Shown here one piece after another: positions 19,892-29,536 of a stretch of 64,000 nucleotides of DNA; positions within the stretch are counted from its first letter, which is position 1; each line of letters begins with the position of its first letter. The stretch comes from Pseudomonas putida (GTDB lineage Bacteria > Pseudomonadota > Gammaproteobacteria > Pseudomonadales > Pseudomonadaceae): NCBI RefSeq assembly GCF_004357765.1, contig NZ_SMTE01000014.1:1-64000 (forward strand), in the 5' to 3' direction. The notes below the pieces were generated by a model. The model searched no databases. It was not told the origin of the DNA and saw only the letters and a program-made list of their open reading frames with translations. A program made the translations under genes and the position numbers.

Positions 19892-20380
19892 TCAGGCCTC
19901 GGTGGCGTATTTGGCCAGGCGTGGGTCGCTCTTCAGGACAGCCAGGGTGTTGGCATGAACGGTTTCGGCGTTCACGTCGGCGCTGCTGAAGATCTGGTTG
20001 AAGTGCTGGTGGGTGACCGATGCGAAGTAGCCGCGGTCTTCAGGTGCGACGCCCAGTACCACCGCATAGGTGGTCAGTGCTTCGCCTTGGCCCATGGCCA
20101 TGTCTTCGGACAGCTCGTTCATCATGCCATTCATGGCGAACCAGGATTTGCCGCCGTAGGTCAGTGCAGCTTTGGTGGAGCAGCCGTTGGTACCGGAGGT
20201 CATGCCGAAGGTGGCGTTACCGGAGGTGCCGTTGGTGGTGGAGGCCAGGAAGTGGGCCGGAGTGCCACGTTGACCTTCGAACAGGAGGTTGCCCCAGCCG
20301 CAATTCGGGCCGCCTGGTGCTTCGGCCATGGCGTTGAGGGAGACCACGGTGAACAGAGTACCCAGAAGAATCCGTTTCAT
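19892..20380 (-). CDS. DUF3015 secreted protein
   Basis: A 162-aa protein with a signal peptide cut after MKRILLGTLFTVVSLNAMA. The DUF3015 marks are present: GPNCGWGNLLFEGQRG near the mature N-terminus, a Gly/Thr/Ser-rich stretch NGTSGNATFGMTSGTNGC, and YFASVTHQHFNQIF towards the end. Two Cys residues could form one disulfide. The role is unknown, although members are common and conserved in Pseudomonas. A GC hairpin lies in its 5' leader. Confidence 0.85.
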   Translation of the reverse strand: MKRILLGTLFTVVSLNAMAEAPGGPNCGWGNLLFEGQRGTPAHFLASTTNGTSGNATFGMTSGTNGCSTKAALTYGGKSWFAMNGMMNELSEDMAMGQGEALTTYAVVLGVAPEDRGYFASVTHQHFNQIFSSADVNAETVHANTLAVLKSDPRLAKYATEA

Positions 20381-20422
20381 AGCATTTGTTCTCTATTTGT
20401 CTTAACCAAGGGTCAGGGTTGT

Positions 20423-20441
20423 CTGGCAACTCGGTTGCCAG
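20423..20441 (-). other. Hairpin in the leader of the DUF3015 gene
   Basis: CTGGCAAC and GTTGCCAG form a perfect 8-bp stem with a TCG loop, 43 bp upstream of the DUF3015 start codon. It could stabilise the mRNA or mark a regulatory leader; no function can be read from it. Confidence 0.4.
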
Positions 20442-20631
20442 GCGGGAAAGCTTTTTACCCACCCGCGCAGCTTGGAGTTTAGGCACGATCTAAAGGTTGC
20501 GTTGCTGATTGCGAAAAATTTGCTCGTATCAGGCACGTGCGGCTGCAAGATAAAGTCCTGGCGAGCCTTGCAACCCGCGCGCGGGCAGCGCCAGAATGCT
20601 GCGTATCGCCCCGCCGAAGTAAGGAAACCCA

Positions 20632-23070
20632 ATGCCCGATCCCGTCGCTGCGCGCCTGCGTCTCGCGCCTGAAGCCCTGACCCGGCGTTTTTCACCCGAG
20701 CAGTTTGCGTTCACCCATACCGACGATCTGGAGCCCTTCCGTGGTGTCCTGGGCCAGGAACGTGCTGTCGAGGCCCTGCAATTCGGCGTGGCCATGCCGC
20801 GCCCCGGTTACAACGTTTACGTGATGGGCGAGCCCGGCACCGGGCGTTTTTCGTTCGTCAAGCGTTACCTCAAGGCCGAGGGCAAGCGCCAGCAGACCCC
20901 TTCCGACTGGGTCTACGTCAATCACTATGACGATACCCGTGAACCCCGCGCATTGGAGCTGCCCTCGGGCACCGCGCACGCCTTCATCGCCGACATGGGC
21001 GGATTGATCGACAACCTGCTGGCCACCTTCCCGGCGGTGTTCGAGCACCCGTCCTACCAGCAGAAGAAGGGGGCCATCGATCGCGCCTTCAACCAGCGCT
21101 ATGACCGGGCCCTGGATGTCATCGAGCGGGCCTCGCTGGAAAAAGACGTGGCCCTGTACCGTGATGCCAGCAACGTCGCCTTCACCCCCATGGCCGACGG
21201 CAAGGCGCTCGATGAAGCCGAGTTCGCCCAGTTGCCAGAGTCGGTGCGCGAGCAGTTCCATGAGGACATCGCCGCGCTCGAGGAACGCCTCAACGAAGAA
21301 CTGGCCAGTCTGCCGCAGTGGAAGCGCGAGTCGAACAACCAGCTGCGCCAGTTGAACGAAGAAACCATCACCCTGGCCCTGCAGCCATTGCTGGCGCCGC
21401 TGTCGGAAAAGTACGCCGAGAACGCAGCCGTGTGCGCTTACCTGCAATCGGTGCAGTTGAACCTGCTGCGCACCGTGGTCGAACAACTGGTCGACGACAG
21501 CAAGACCGATGCCGCGGCGCGCAAGCTGCTCGAAGAGCAGTACGCCCCGAGCCTGGTGGTCGGCCACCACGCCGATGGGGGTGCCCCGGTGGTATTCGAG
21601 CCGCACCCGACCTACGACAACCTGTTCGGGCGTATCGAATACAGCACCGATCAGGGCGCGCTGTACACCTCGTACCGGCAACTGCGACCCGGCGCGCTAC
21701 ACCGGGCCAACGGTGGCTTCCTGATCCTCGAAGCGGAGAAGATGCTCGGCGAGCCGTTCGTCTGGGACGCGCTCAAGCGCGCCCTGCAGTCGCGCAAGTT
21801 GAAGATGGAATCACCCTTGGGCGAGCTGGGTCGTGTCGCCACGGTTAGCCTGACGCCACAAGTGATCCCGCTCAAGGTCAAGCTGGTGATCATCGGCTCG
21901 CGCCAGTTGTACTACGCCTTGCAGGACCATGATCCGGACTTCCAGGAGATGTTCCGGGTGCTGGTCGACTTCGACGAAGACATGCCGATGGTCGACGAGA
22001 ACCTCGAACAATTCGCCCAGCTGTTGCGCACCCGCACCAACGAGGAGGGCATGGCGCCGCTGACCAGTGACGCCGTGGCGCGGTTGGCGACCTACAGCGC
22101 CCGCCTGGCAGAAAACCAGTCGCGGCTGTCGGCACGGATCGGCGACCTGTTCCAGCTGGTCAGCGAAGCCGATTTCATCCGTCAGCTGGCCAGCGACGAA
22201 ATGACCGACGCCGGTCATATCGAGCGGGCGCTCAAGGCCAAGGCCACACGCACCGGCCGAGTCTCGCAGCGGGTGCTCGACGACATGCTCGCCGGCATCA
22301 TCCTGATCGATACCGAAGGCGCGGCCATCGGCAAATGCAATGGCCTCACGGTCCTCGAAGTCGGCGACTCGGCGTTCGGCATGCCGGCACGCATCTCGGC
22401 CACCGTCTATCCCGGCGGCAGCGGCATCGTCGACATCGAGCGCGAGGTCAACCTGGGGCAGCCGATCCACTCCAAGGGGGTGATGATCCTCACCGGTTAC
22501 CTGGGCAGCCGTTATGCCCAGGAATTCCCCCTGGCGATCTCGGCGAGCATCGCCTTGGAGCAGTCCTACGGCTACGTCGACGGCGACAGTGCGTCGTTGG
22601 GTGAGGTCTGCACCCTGATCTCGGCCCTGTCGCGTACCCCGCTCAAGCAATGCTTCGCCATCACCGGCTCGATCAACCAGTTTGGCGAGGTCCAGGCGGT
22701 CGGTGGGGTCAACGAGAAGATCGAAGGCTTCTTCCGCCTTTGCGAAGCACGCGGGCTGACCGGCGATCAGGGCGTGATCATTCCGCGTGCCAACGTCGCC
22801 ACGCTGATGCTCGACGAACGTGTGCTGCAAGCGGTCGAGGCGGGGCAGTTCCATGTCTATGCGGTCAAGCAGGCCGATGAGGCCCTCAGCCTGCTGGTGG
22901 GCGAGGAGGCCGGTGTGCTGGACGACAAGGGCCAGTTCGCCGAAGGCAGTGTCAACGCTCGAGTGGTCGAACGGCTGCGAGAGATCGCCGAGATGATCAG
23001 CGAAGAAGAGATCAAGGAGGCGGAAAAAGAGCGCCTGGAAGAAGTCATTGCCCAGGCCAAACCTGCCTGA
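20632..23070 (+). CDS. Lon-like ATP-dependent protease (AAA_32 plus S16 domain)
   Basis: The protein (812 aa) is not classical Lon. It lacks the long N-terminal substrate domain, has an AAA core broken by a long helical insertion (about 150-290), and ends in an S16 protease domain. The catalytic dyad is S653 in GDSASLG and K696 in NEKIEG, 43 residues apart as in E. coli Lon. The Walker A is GEPGTGRFS (66-74), with Arg72 where Lys is usual, a feature of this subfamily. The C-terminal tail is strongly charged. It stands alone, divergent from the DUF3015 gene. Substrates are unknown. Confidence 0.9.
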   Translation: MPDPVAARLRLAPEALTRRFSPEQFAFTHTDDLEPFRGVLGQERAVEALQFGVAMPRPGYNVYVMGEPGTGRFSFVKRYLKAEGKRQQTPSDWVYVNHYDDTREPRALELPSGTAHAFIADMGGLIDNLLATFPAVFEHPSYQQKKGAIDRAFNQRYDRALDVIERASLEKDVALYRDASNVAFTPMADGKALDEAEFAQLPESVREQFHEDIAALEERLNEELASLPQWKRESNNQLRQLNEETITLALQPLLAPLSEKYAENAAVCAYLQSVQLNLLRTVVEQLVDDSKTDAAARKLLEEQYAPSLVVGHHADGGAPVVFEPHPTYDNLFGRIEYSTDQGALYTSYRQLRPGALHRANGGFLILEAEKMLGEPFVWDALKRALQSRKLKMESPLGELGRVATVSLTPQVIPLKVKLVIIGSRQLYYALQDHDPDFQEMFRVLVDFDEDMPMVDENLEQFAQLLRTRTNEEGMAPLTSDAVARLATYSARLAENQSRLSARIGDLFQLVSEADFIRQLASDEMTDAGHIERALKAKATRTGRVSQRVLDDMLAGIILIDTEGAAIGKCNGLTVLEVGDSAFGMPARISATVYPGGSGIVDIEREVNLGQPIHSKGVMILTGYLGSRYAQEFPLAISASIALEQSYGYVDGDSASLGEVCTLISALSRTPLKQCFAITGSINQFGEVQAVGGVNEKIEGFFRLCEARGLTGDQGVIIPRANVATLMLDERVLQAVEAGQFHVYAVKQADEALSLLVGEEAGVLDDKGQFAEGSVNARVVERLREIAEMISEEEIKEAEKERLEEVIAQAKPA

Positions 23071-23081
23071 GTCAATAACCC

Positions 23082-23119
23082 GGCGCTGGCGGTCATGGCT
23101 ACCGTTCAGCGCCAGTTTT
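23082..23119 (+). terminator. Terminator of the Lon-like protease gene
   Basis: GGCGCTG and CAGCGCC plus inner CGGT and ACCG pairs form a two-part stem followed by AGTTTTCC. Confidence 0.6.
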
Positions 23120-23227
23120 CCAGCTTCTGCCGGCGGTCTTCTATGCTGGAGCGTAAGGACATTACGGTCAGGATGAAAACAGCCTGTACGTTCAGGCTGA
23201 ACATCGCTTTGTGGAGGGGACGCGGCC

Positions 23228-23566
23228 ATGCGCAACCTCAGCCTTACCCGCCAGTGCCTTGGCCTGGTGACACGCATCGAATGCAGCATTCGTCCCTTGG
23301 CCGGCGACAATGGCATGTGGACGTTGCTGTTCGCCGCCGGCATGGCCGGTGAACAACCGTCCGCGATCAAAGCTCAGGGGCCGTTCCATGGCCCGATGGT
23401 GGCCGAGTCGGTGCTCAACGCCATCGTCGACAGCCTGACCCTGCATGGCTACCAGGTGGCCGAAGACCCGCAGATCTGGTGCCTGCACCTGCAAGCACAG
23501 CTGCGGCGGATCAATGGCGAGCGCTGCCGCAACCTCGGCGATTATCAGTTCCATCCTGAAACCTGA
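23228..23566 (+). CDS. Hypothetical protein
   Basis: The product is 112 aa, soluble and mixed alpha/beta in appearance, with no motif I recognise. It has GPMVAESVLNAIVDSLTLHGYQVAEDP in the middle and a short basic C-terminus. The start is supported by GGAGGGGA about 10 bases upstream. Base and codon use match the neighbours. It is a single gene between the protease and the UPF0114 gene. Confidence 0.65.
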   Translation: MRNLSLTRQCLGLVTRIECSIRPLAGDNGMWTLLFAAGMAGEQPSAIKAQGPFHGPMVAESVLNAIVDSLTLHGYQVAEDPQIWCLHLQAQLRRINGERCRNLGDYQFHPET

Positions 23567-23647
23567 GAGGCCGTCGAGACTGTTGCTGACCCAGGTGGCT
23601 GGCTATACTCGCCGTCGTTTTTACCACCTGATGAGTCTCGACCCTGC

Positions 23648-24136
23648 ATGGAACGTTTTCTCGAAAATGCGATGTATGCCTCGCGTTGGCTGCTCGCACC
23701 CATCTACTTCGGTCTGTCCCTCGGCTTGCTGGCCCTGGCGCTGAAATTCTTCCAGGAAGTGGTGCACGTGCTGCCCAACGTCTTCGCCTTGAGCGAAGCC
23801 GACCTGATCCTGGTGATCCTTTCCTTGATCGACATGTCGCTGGTCGGCGGCCTGTTGGTGATGGTGATGATCTCCGGCTATGAGAACTTCGTCTCGCAAC
23901 TGGACATCGACGACAGCAAGGAAAAGCTCAACTGGCTGGGCAAGATGGACTCTTCGTCGCTGAAGATGAAGGTCGCAGCGTCGATCGTGGCAATTTCGTC
24001 CATTCACCTGCTGCGCGTGTTCATGGACGCGCAGAACATCTCCACCGATTACCTGATGTGGTACGTGATCATCCACATGACCTTCGTCGTCTCGGCATTC
24101 TGCATGGGCTACCTGGACAAGCTGACCAAGCACTGA
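23648..24136 (+). CDS. UPF0114 (YqhA/TIGR00645) membrane protein
   Basis: The 162-aa protein has four predicted transmembrane helices: about 14-34, 52-76, 108-128 and 138-157. It carries the family sequence [20 protein letters not shown] at the N-terminus, then [20 protein letters not shown]. It is an inner-membrane protein of unknown function. Family members often lie near ion or stress genes, but nothing nearby helps here. Confidence 0.88.
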   Translation: MERFLENAMYASRWLLAPIYFGLSLGLLALALKFFQEVVHVLPNVFALSEADLILVILSLIDMSLVGGLLVMVMISGYENFVSQLDIDDSKEKLNWLGKMDSSSLKMKVAASIVAISSIHLLRVFMDAQNISTDYLMWYVIIHMTFVVSAFCMGYLDKLTKH

Positions 24137-24162
24137 TTCCTTGTTGGCCCCTTCGCGGGCAA

Positions 24163-24187
24163 GCGCCGCTCAACTGACGAGCGGCGC
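24163..24187 (+). terminator. GC hairpin after the UPF0114 gene
   Basis: GCGCCGCTC and GAGCGGCGC form a perfect 9-bp stem with a 7-nt loop. There is no T-run. Confidence 0.5.
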
Positions 24188-24264
24188 CTGCAATGCCTTG
24201 TGTAATTCCTCGCTCTGTACAAAAAATGAACACTCATGCGTGATCCCCAGCGCGAGGTGGTTCC

Positions 24265-24570
24265 ATGAACCTGCACCAACTCAACACCGAGGCCCGGGCG
24301 GGCCATGTCGACGAACTGAACCTGATCGCCATCGAAGGCGGTGACTACCTGCTCGAAGCCCGGGTCAGTGGCCGTCCCCATCCCCTTGACGACAACCGTG
24401 GCAAGCGCCTGCGGGTGCACTCGATCGAAGATGCGCGGTTACTGCTGGAGTCCATTCCGCTGATGTCGATGAACCTGGTGCATTGGTCGGTTCAGGACGA
24501 GATGTGCGGGATGGGCACTCATCCGGAAGAAGACCTCAAAGTGCCGATTTCCCAGCGTTCGGCCTGGTAG
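24265..24570 (+). CDS. DUF6482-like small protein
   Basis: The product is 101 aa, acidic and without Cys-rich or membrane segments. It is similar to a short Pseudomonas family that reads IEGGDYLLEARV, then LRVHSIEDARLLLESIP and MNLVHWSVQDEMCGM. The biochemical role is unknown; older annotations call such proteins metal transporter ATPases, but no P-loop is present. GCGAGGTGG lies upstream of the ATG. About 85 bp separate it from fklB. Confidence 0.7.
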   Translation: MNLHQLNTEARAGHVDELNLIAIEGGDYLLEARVSGRPHPLDDNRGKRLRVHSIEDARLLLESIPLMSMNLVHWSVQDEMCGMGTHPEEDLKVPISQRSAW

Positions 24571-24656
24571 CTGCTCCCAGGCGTCCCAGTGTGCTAGGCT
24601 GCTCGCCCTTTTCATCAAGGGCGCGGCTGCACTGCGCCCTGCAGTGGAGCACGACC

Positions 24657-25274
24657 ATGTCCGATATCAACCTGTCCACCGACGAAACCCGCGTCAGCTA
24701 CGGCATCGGCCGTCAGCTGGGCGGCCAGCTGCGCGACAACCCGCCACCGGGCGTCAGCCTGGAAGCCATCGTTGCCGGCCTCACCGACGCTTTCAGCGGC
24801 GTCGAAAGCCGCGTCAGCGAAGCCGACCTTTCGGCCAGCTTCAAGGTCATCCGTGAAGTCATGCAGGCCGAAGCCGCTGCCAAGGCAGAAGCTGCTGCCG
24901 CTGCCGGTAAAGAATTCCTGGTCGAGAACGCCAAGCGTGAAGGCATCACCACCCTGGCTTCGGGCCTGCAATACGAAGTGATCACCGCAGGCGAGGGCGC
25001 CCAGCCGACCCGCGAAAGCAACGTGCGCACTCACTACCACGGCACCCTGATCGATGGCACCGTGTTCGATAGTTCCTACGAGCGTGGCCAGCCTGCCGAA
25101 TTCCCGGTCGGTGGCGTGATCGCCGGTTGGACCGAAGCCCTGCAGCTGATGAACGCCGGCAGCAAATGGCGCCTGTACGTGCCGAGCGAGCTGGCCTACG
25201 GCGCCCAAGGCGTCGGCAGCATCCCGCCGCACAGCGTACTGGTGTTCGACGTCGAGCTGCTCGACGTTCTGTAA
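24657..25274 (+). CDS. fklB: FKBP-type peptidyl-prolyl isomerase FklB
   Basis: The 205-aa isomerase has an N-terminal FKBP dimerisation region (about 5-95, with an Ala/Glu-rich helix near 60-85) and a C-terminal FKBP domain from about residue 110. The domain shows VRTHYHGTLIDGTVFDSS, a GGVIAGWTEAL loop and YVPSELAYG. It lacks a signal peptide, so it is cytoplasmic and closer to E. coli FklB than to periplasmic FkpA. A hairpin terminator and a REP pair follow. Confidence 0.92.
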   Translation: MSDINLSTDETRVSYGIGRQLGGQLRDNPPPGVSLEAIVAGLTDAFSGVESRVSEADLSASFKVIREVMQAEAAAKAEAAAAAGKEFLVENAKREGITTLASGLQYEVITAGEGAQPTRESNVRTHYHGTLIDGTVFDSSYERGQPAEFPVGGVIAGWTEALQLMNAGSKWRLYVPSELAYGAQGVGSIPPHSVLVFDVELLDVL

Positions 25275-25281
25275 TGCCCTC

Positions 25282-25298
25282 GGGCCGCTTTGCGGCCC
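25282..25298 (+). terminator. Hairpin after fklB
   Basis: GGGCCGC and GCGGCCC form a perfect 7-bp stem with a TTT loop directly behind the stop codon. There is no long T-run. Confidence 0.6.
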
Positions 25299-25299
25299 A

Positions 25300-25363
25300 T
25301 TCGCGGGACGAGCCCGCTCCTACAGCGATCGTATGCCCTGTGGGAGCGGGCTTGCCCCGCGAA
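25300..25363. repeat. Inverted REP pair (REPIN)
   Basis: Left arm 25300-25324 and right arm 25339-25363 are inverted copies of the GAGCGGGCTTG-type REP, 14 bp apart. It lies between convergent fklB and the small gene at 25383. Confidence 0.85.
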
Positions 25364-25382
25364 GAGGCCGGCCTTGCCAGCC

Positions 25383-25628
25383 TCAATTCCAGTCTGTTCC
25401 CCCGGGGCGCAACGCCCGCGCATAGCAGAACAGAAACAGGTTTCTCACCAGTTCCTTGAGCACGATCGGTTCACTCGAATTCAGCCCGTTGAGGTCCAGG
25501 TCACCCAGGTCGCGCAGTTCGTCCAGGGCTTCTTCCTCGAGCACCGCGCACACTTCGCCGGTTTCCCGGTGCAGGATGCGCAGGTAGGGATGGGGACGGT
25601 CCAGCCAGGCGTCGATCAGATAAGTCAT
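25383..25628 (-). CDS. Conserved small hypothetical protein, PA4570-like
   Basis: The product is 81 aa, acidic, with a conserved N-terminus MTYLIDAWLDRPHPYLRILH and a C-terminal helix VLKELVRNLFLFCYARAL. AAGGAG lies eight bases before the ATG at 25628, which is why that start is preferred over an upstream in-frame one. It resembles a short P. aeruginosa protein encoded near fklB and ispB, from memory. The function is unknown. Confidence 0.75.
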   Translation of the reverse strand: MTYLIDAWLDRPHPYLRILHRETGEVCAVLEEEALDELRDLGDLDLNGLNSSEPIVLKELVRNLFLFCYARALRPGGTDWN

Positions 25629-25708
25629 GGCTATTCTCCTTGGGTAGCGTCCCAATGAGAATAATTCTTATTATCAGAATAGCAAGCGCCAATTGCCGGA
25701 TTTTGTCA

Positions 25709-26050
25709 TCAGACCTTACGCACGAACTCGGACTTCAGCTTCATGGCGCCAATGCCGTCGATCTTGCAGTCGATATCGTGGTCGCCATCGCACAGGCGGA
25801 TGTTCTTGACCTTGGTGCCGACCTTGACCACCAGGGACGAGCCCTTGACCTTGAGGTCCTTGATCACGGTGACAGTGTCGCCGTCCTGCAGAACGTTACC
25901 GACCGAGTCCTTCTTCACCACATCGTCGCTGGCCGCTTCTGGCTCACCGCTGGCCGACCACTCGTGGGCGCACTCGGGGCAGATCAGCTGAGTGCCATCC
26001 TCGTAGGTGTATTCGGAGTTGCATTTGGGGCAGGGTGGCAACGTGCTCAC
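25709..26050 (-). CDS. yjdM: Zinc-ribbon protein YjdM/PhnA
   Basis: The protein is 113 aa. An N-terminal zinc ribbon ([13 protein letters not shown], then ICPECAHEW) is followed by an acidic linker and a C-terminal KOW/SH3-like domain ([18 protein letters not shown], then VKNIRL). Despite the historical name PhnA, this family is not phosphonoacetate hydrolase and its role is unclear. It is encoded alone, between two REP-containing gaps. Confidence 0.9.
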   Translation of the reverse strand: MSTLPPCPKCNSEYTYEDGTQLICPECAHEWSASGEPEAASDDVVKKDSVGNVLQDGDTVTVIKDLKVKGSSLVVKVGTKVKNIRLCDGDHDIDCKIDGIGAMKLKSEFVRKV

Positions 26051-26133
26051 TTCGGTTCCTTAAACTGACGGGTGGTTAAAAACCCACATTGTATAAGGTT
26101 TTGCTGTCGATGTGTTTTGTCCGGACAAAAGCA

Positions 26134-26196
26134 TCGCGGGCAAGCCCGCTCCTACAGGGATCACGCAATCCTGTGGGAGCGGGCTTGCCCGCGAAG
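26134..26196. repeat. Inverted REP pair (REPIN)
   Basis: Arms at 26134-26157 and 26171-26196 are inverted copies of the REP with core CGGGCTTGCCCGCG. It is located just behind the ispB stop. Confidence 0.85.
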
Positions 26197-26212
26197 AATC
26201 CGGCTCGGTCTG

Positions 26213-27181
26213 TCAGTGTGTACGCGCGACCGCAAACTCGCTCAACTCAACCAACGCATCGCGATACTCGCTGGCTGGCAGCACTTCCAGGCAGTCGATC
26301 GCACGCTTGACGTAGTCGCGCGCCAGTTGGGCGGTGTAGGCCAGGGCGCCGGAGGTCTTGACGGCCTCGCGAATCTGCTCGAGGTCTTCCAGGCCACCTT
26401 TCTGGATCGCCTGGCGCACCAGTGCGGCCTGCTCCGGGGTGCCTTCGCGCATGGTGTAGATCAGCGGCAGGGTCGGCTTGCCTTCGGCCAGATCGTCGCC
26501 GACGTTCTTGCCCAGGGCCTCGGCATCACCTTCGTAGTCGAGCAGGTCGTCGACCAGTTGGAAGGCGACGCCCAGGTGGTCGCCGAAGGTGCGCAGGGCT
26601 TCGCGCTGGGCCTCGGTGCCGCCGGCCAGGGCCGCGGCGCTGTGGGTCGAGGCCTCGAACAGCATCGCGGTCTTGCCGCGGATGACGTCCATGTAGATCT
26701 CTTCGGTAGTGCTGGCATCGCGCACGCGCGACAGCTGCAGTACTTCGCCCTCGGCGATCACCCGGGTGGCCTTGGAGAGGATCTGCATGACCGGCATCGA
26801 GCCGAGTTCTACCATCATCTCGAACGAGCGCGAGTACAGGAAGTCGCCGACCAGTACGCTGGGCGCGTTGCCCCACAGGGCATTGGCGGTGGAGCGACCG
26901 CGGCGCATGCCCGACATGTCGACCACGTCGTCGTGCAGCAGGGTGGCGGTGTGCAGGAACTCGATGGTCGCGGCCAGCAGGCGCAGATCATCGCCCTCAC
27001 GGCCCAGGGCCTTGCCGCAGAGCAGTACCAGCAAGGGGCGCAGGCGCTTGCCGCCGGCGGACGTGATATAGTCGCCGATCTTCGATACCAGCGGCACGCG
27101 CGAGGTCAGCTGCTTCTTGATGATCTCGTCGACGGCGCTGAAATCGTCAGCTACCGCGCGGTAGAAGGTTTGGGGTTGCAT
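26213..27181 (-). CDS. ispB: Octaprenyl/solanesyl diphosphate synthase
   Basis: The enzyme (322 aa) elongates farnesyl diphosphate with isopentenyl units to make the ubiquinone side chain. Both Asp-rich motifs are intact: DDVVD at 84-88 and DDLLD further on in [12 protein letters not shown]. The GGKRLRPLL segment binds the pyrophosphate. The start at 27181 (MQPQTFY) has GGAG seven bases upstream; an ATG four codons earlier lacks a site. It is divergent from rplU, a conserved arrangement. In Pseudomonas the quinone is Q9, so the product may be solanesyl diphosphate. Confidence 0.95.
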   Translation of the reverse strand: MQPQTFYRAVADDFSAVDEIIKKQLTSRVPLVSKIGDYITSAGGKRLRPLLVLLCGKALGREGDDLRLLAATIEFLHTATLLHDDVVDMSGMRRGRSTANALWGNAPSVLVGDFLYSRSFEMMVELGSMPVMQILSKATRVIAEGEVLQLSRVRDASTTEEIYMDVIRGKTAMLFEASTHSAAALAGGTEAQREALRTFGDHLGVAFQLVDDLLDYEGDAEALGKNVGDDLAEGKPTLPLIYTMREGTPEQAALVRQAIQKGGLEDLEQIREAVKTSGALAYTAQLARDYVKRAIDCLEVLPASEYRDALVELSEFAVARTH

Positions 27182-27266
27182 CGGCTGCTCCATTCAGGTT
27201 GCGCGGCATGCTAGGTCGCGGGTACCGGTGTGTCAAGGCGCGCTGCCCGTGGGCCGGGGGCGCCAC

Positions 27267-27295
27267 TTGCAAGCAAAACCCGGGTTGCGTACAAT
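27267..27295 (+). promoter_or_regulatory. Sigma-70 promoter of rplU-rpmA
   Basis: TTGCAA (27267-27272), an exact 17-bp spacer and TACAAT (27290-27295). The start point should be near 27302, leaving a leader of about 125 nt before rplU. Confidence 0.75.
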
Positions 27296-27425
27296 CGCGC
27301 ACCCTAACTTCCTGGGCAGCACCTGCCTTACGCAATTGCACCGGGCCGTTCCAGCCCTGTGCAGCCATGCCAGCCAATACTCATCATATAAAGCGCTGGG
27401 TGAGCAGGATTATCGGAGAAATACC

Positions 27426-27740
27426 ATGTCTTACGCAGTAATCGTTACCGGCGGCAAGCAGTACAAAGTCGCTGAAGGTGAATTCCTCAAGGTCGAGAAG
27501 CTGGAAGTCGCCACCGGCGAATCCGTGACTTTCGACCGCGTTCTGCTGGTTGCCAACGGTGACGACGTCACCATCGGTGCACCAGTCGTCGCCGGCGCTA
27601 AAGTGGTTGCCGAAGTCGTTTCGCAAGGCCGTCACGATAAAGTACGCATCATCAAGTTCCGTCGTCGTAAGCACCACATGAAGCGTATGGGCCACCGCCA
27701 GTGGTTCACCGAGATCAAAATCACCGGTATCCAGGCTTAA
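27426..27740 (+). CDS. rplU: 50S ribosomal protein L21
   Basis: The protein (104 aa) has the full family sequence from [15 protein letters not shown] to the basic RNA-binding stretch [16 protein letters not shown] and the end TEIKITGI. The ATG at 27426 has CGGAGAAAT upstream. It is the first gene of the rplU-rpmA pair. The longer open frame upstream is leader, not coding. Confidence 0.98.
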   Translation: MSYAVIVTGGKQYKVAEGEFLKVEKLEVATGESVTFDRVLLVANGDDVTIGAPVVAGAKVVAEVVSQGRHDKVRIIKFRRRKHHMKRMGHRQWFTEIKITGIQA

Positions 27741-27778
27741 TCCCCTAGATCCCCTGAATTTATTTGGAGAATTGAACC

Positions 27779-28036
27779 ATGGCTCACAAAAAGGCTGGTG
27801 GTAGTACTCGTAACGGTCGCGACTCAGAATCGAAACGCCTTGGCGTGAAGATGTATGGCGGCCAGGTTATCAAGCCAGGCAACATCATCGTCCGTCAGCG
27901 CGGCACCGAATTCCACGCTGGCTACGGCGTTGGCATGGGCAAGGATCACACCTTGTTCGCCAAGATCGAAGGCGTGATCAAGTTCGAGAAAAAAGGCGAG
28001 TTCATGCGCCGTTACGTGAGCATCGTCGCCGCTTAA
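27779..28036 (+). CDS. rpmA: 50S ribosomal protein L27
   Basis: The protein is 85 aa. The N-terminus [20 protein letters not shown] reaches the peptidyl-transferase centre, and it is not preceded by the cleaved extension found in Firmicutes. GGAGA lies upstream. It lies 38 bp behind rplU, with a strong terminator following. Confidence 0.98.
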
Positions 28037-28053
28037 TCGCGACGTCGCTCCAG

Positions 28054-28082
28054 AAGCCCCGTCATGCGACGGGGCTTTTTCG
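28054..28082 (+). terminator. Terminator of rplU-rpmA
   Basis: AAGCCCCGTC and GACGGGGCTT form a perfect 10-bp stem with an ATGC loop, then a T-run. Confidence 0.93.
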
Positions 28083-28090
28083 TTTGTGGT

Positions 28091-28178
28091 GAGCCTCTTG
28101 CAAAGCTGTTCGTATGGGCTGCCGGCGTTGGTTTCTACGGTCGTACGGGGCCGCCGCGCTCATTTTTGCAAGAGCCTC
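28091..28178. repeat. Short inverted-repeat element between rpmA and obg
   Basis: CTCTTGCAAA (28095-28104) and TTTGCAAGAG (28165-28174) are perfect 10-bp inverted ends, 60 bp apart. GAGCCTC recurs in direct orientation at 28091-28097 and 28172-28178. The 80-bp unit is not a REP and resembles a very small MITE or a stable-RNA-like hairpin. It also lies in the obg leader. Confidence 0.45.
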
Positions 28179-28224
28179 AGGGTTTGTGTCATTCAGCTCG
28201 TCGGTCGACGAGAGGCGGTTTTAG

Positions 28225-29451
<1,227 letters not shown>

Positions 29452-29467
29452 TCGGTTGCAGTACACT

Positions 29468-29495
29468 AAACGCCGCTCCTCGGAGCGGCGTTTTT
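29468..29495 (+). terminator. Terminator of obg
   Basis: AAACGCCGCTC and GAGCGGCGTTT make a perfect stem with a 4-nt loop followed by TTTGT. Confidence 0.9.
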
Positions 29496-29536
29496 GTATC
29501 TACGGTATCTACAGATTCGACATAGGTTGGAAGAAG

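Noticed and set aside
27296-27425. Riboswitch or L21-binding leader before rplU
   Set aside because: The ~125-nt leader is long enough, but no conserved riboswitch core or clear mimic of the rRNA site could be recognised by eye.
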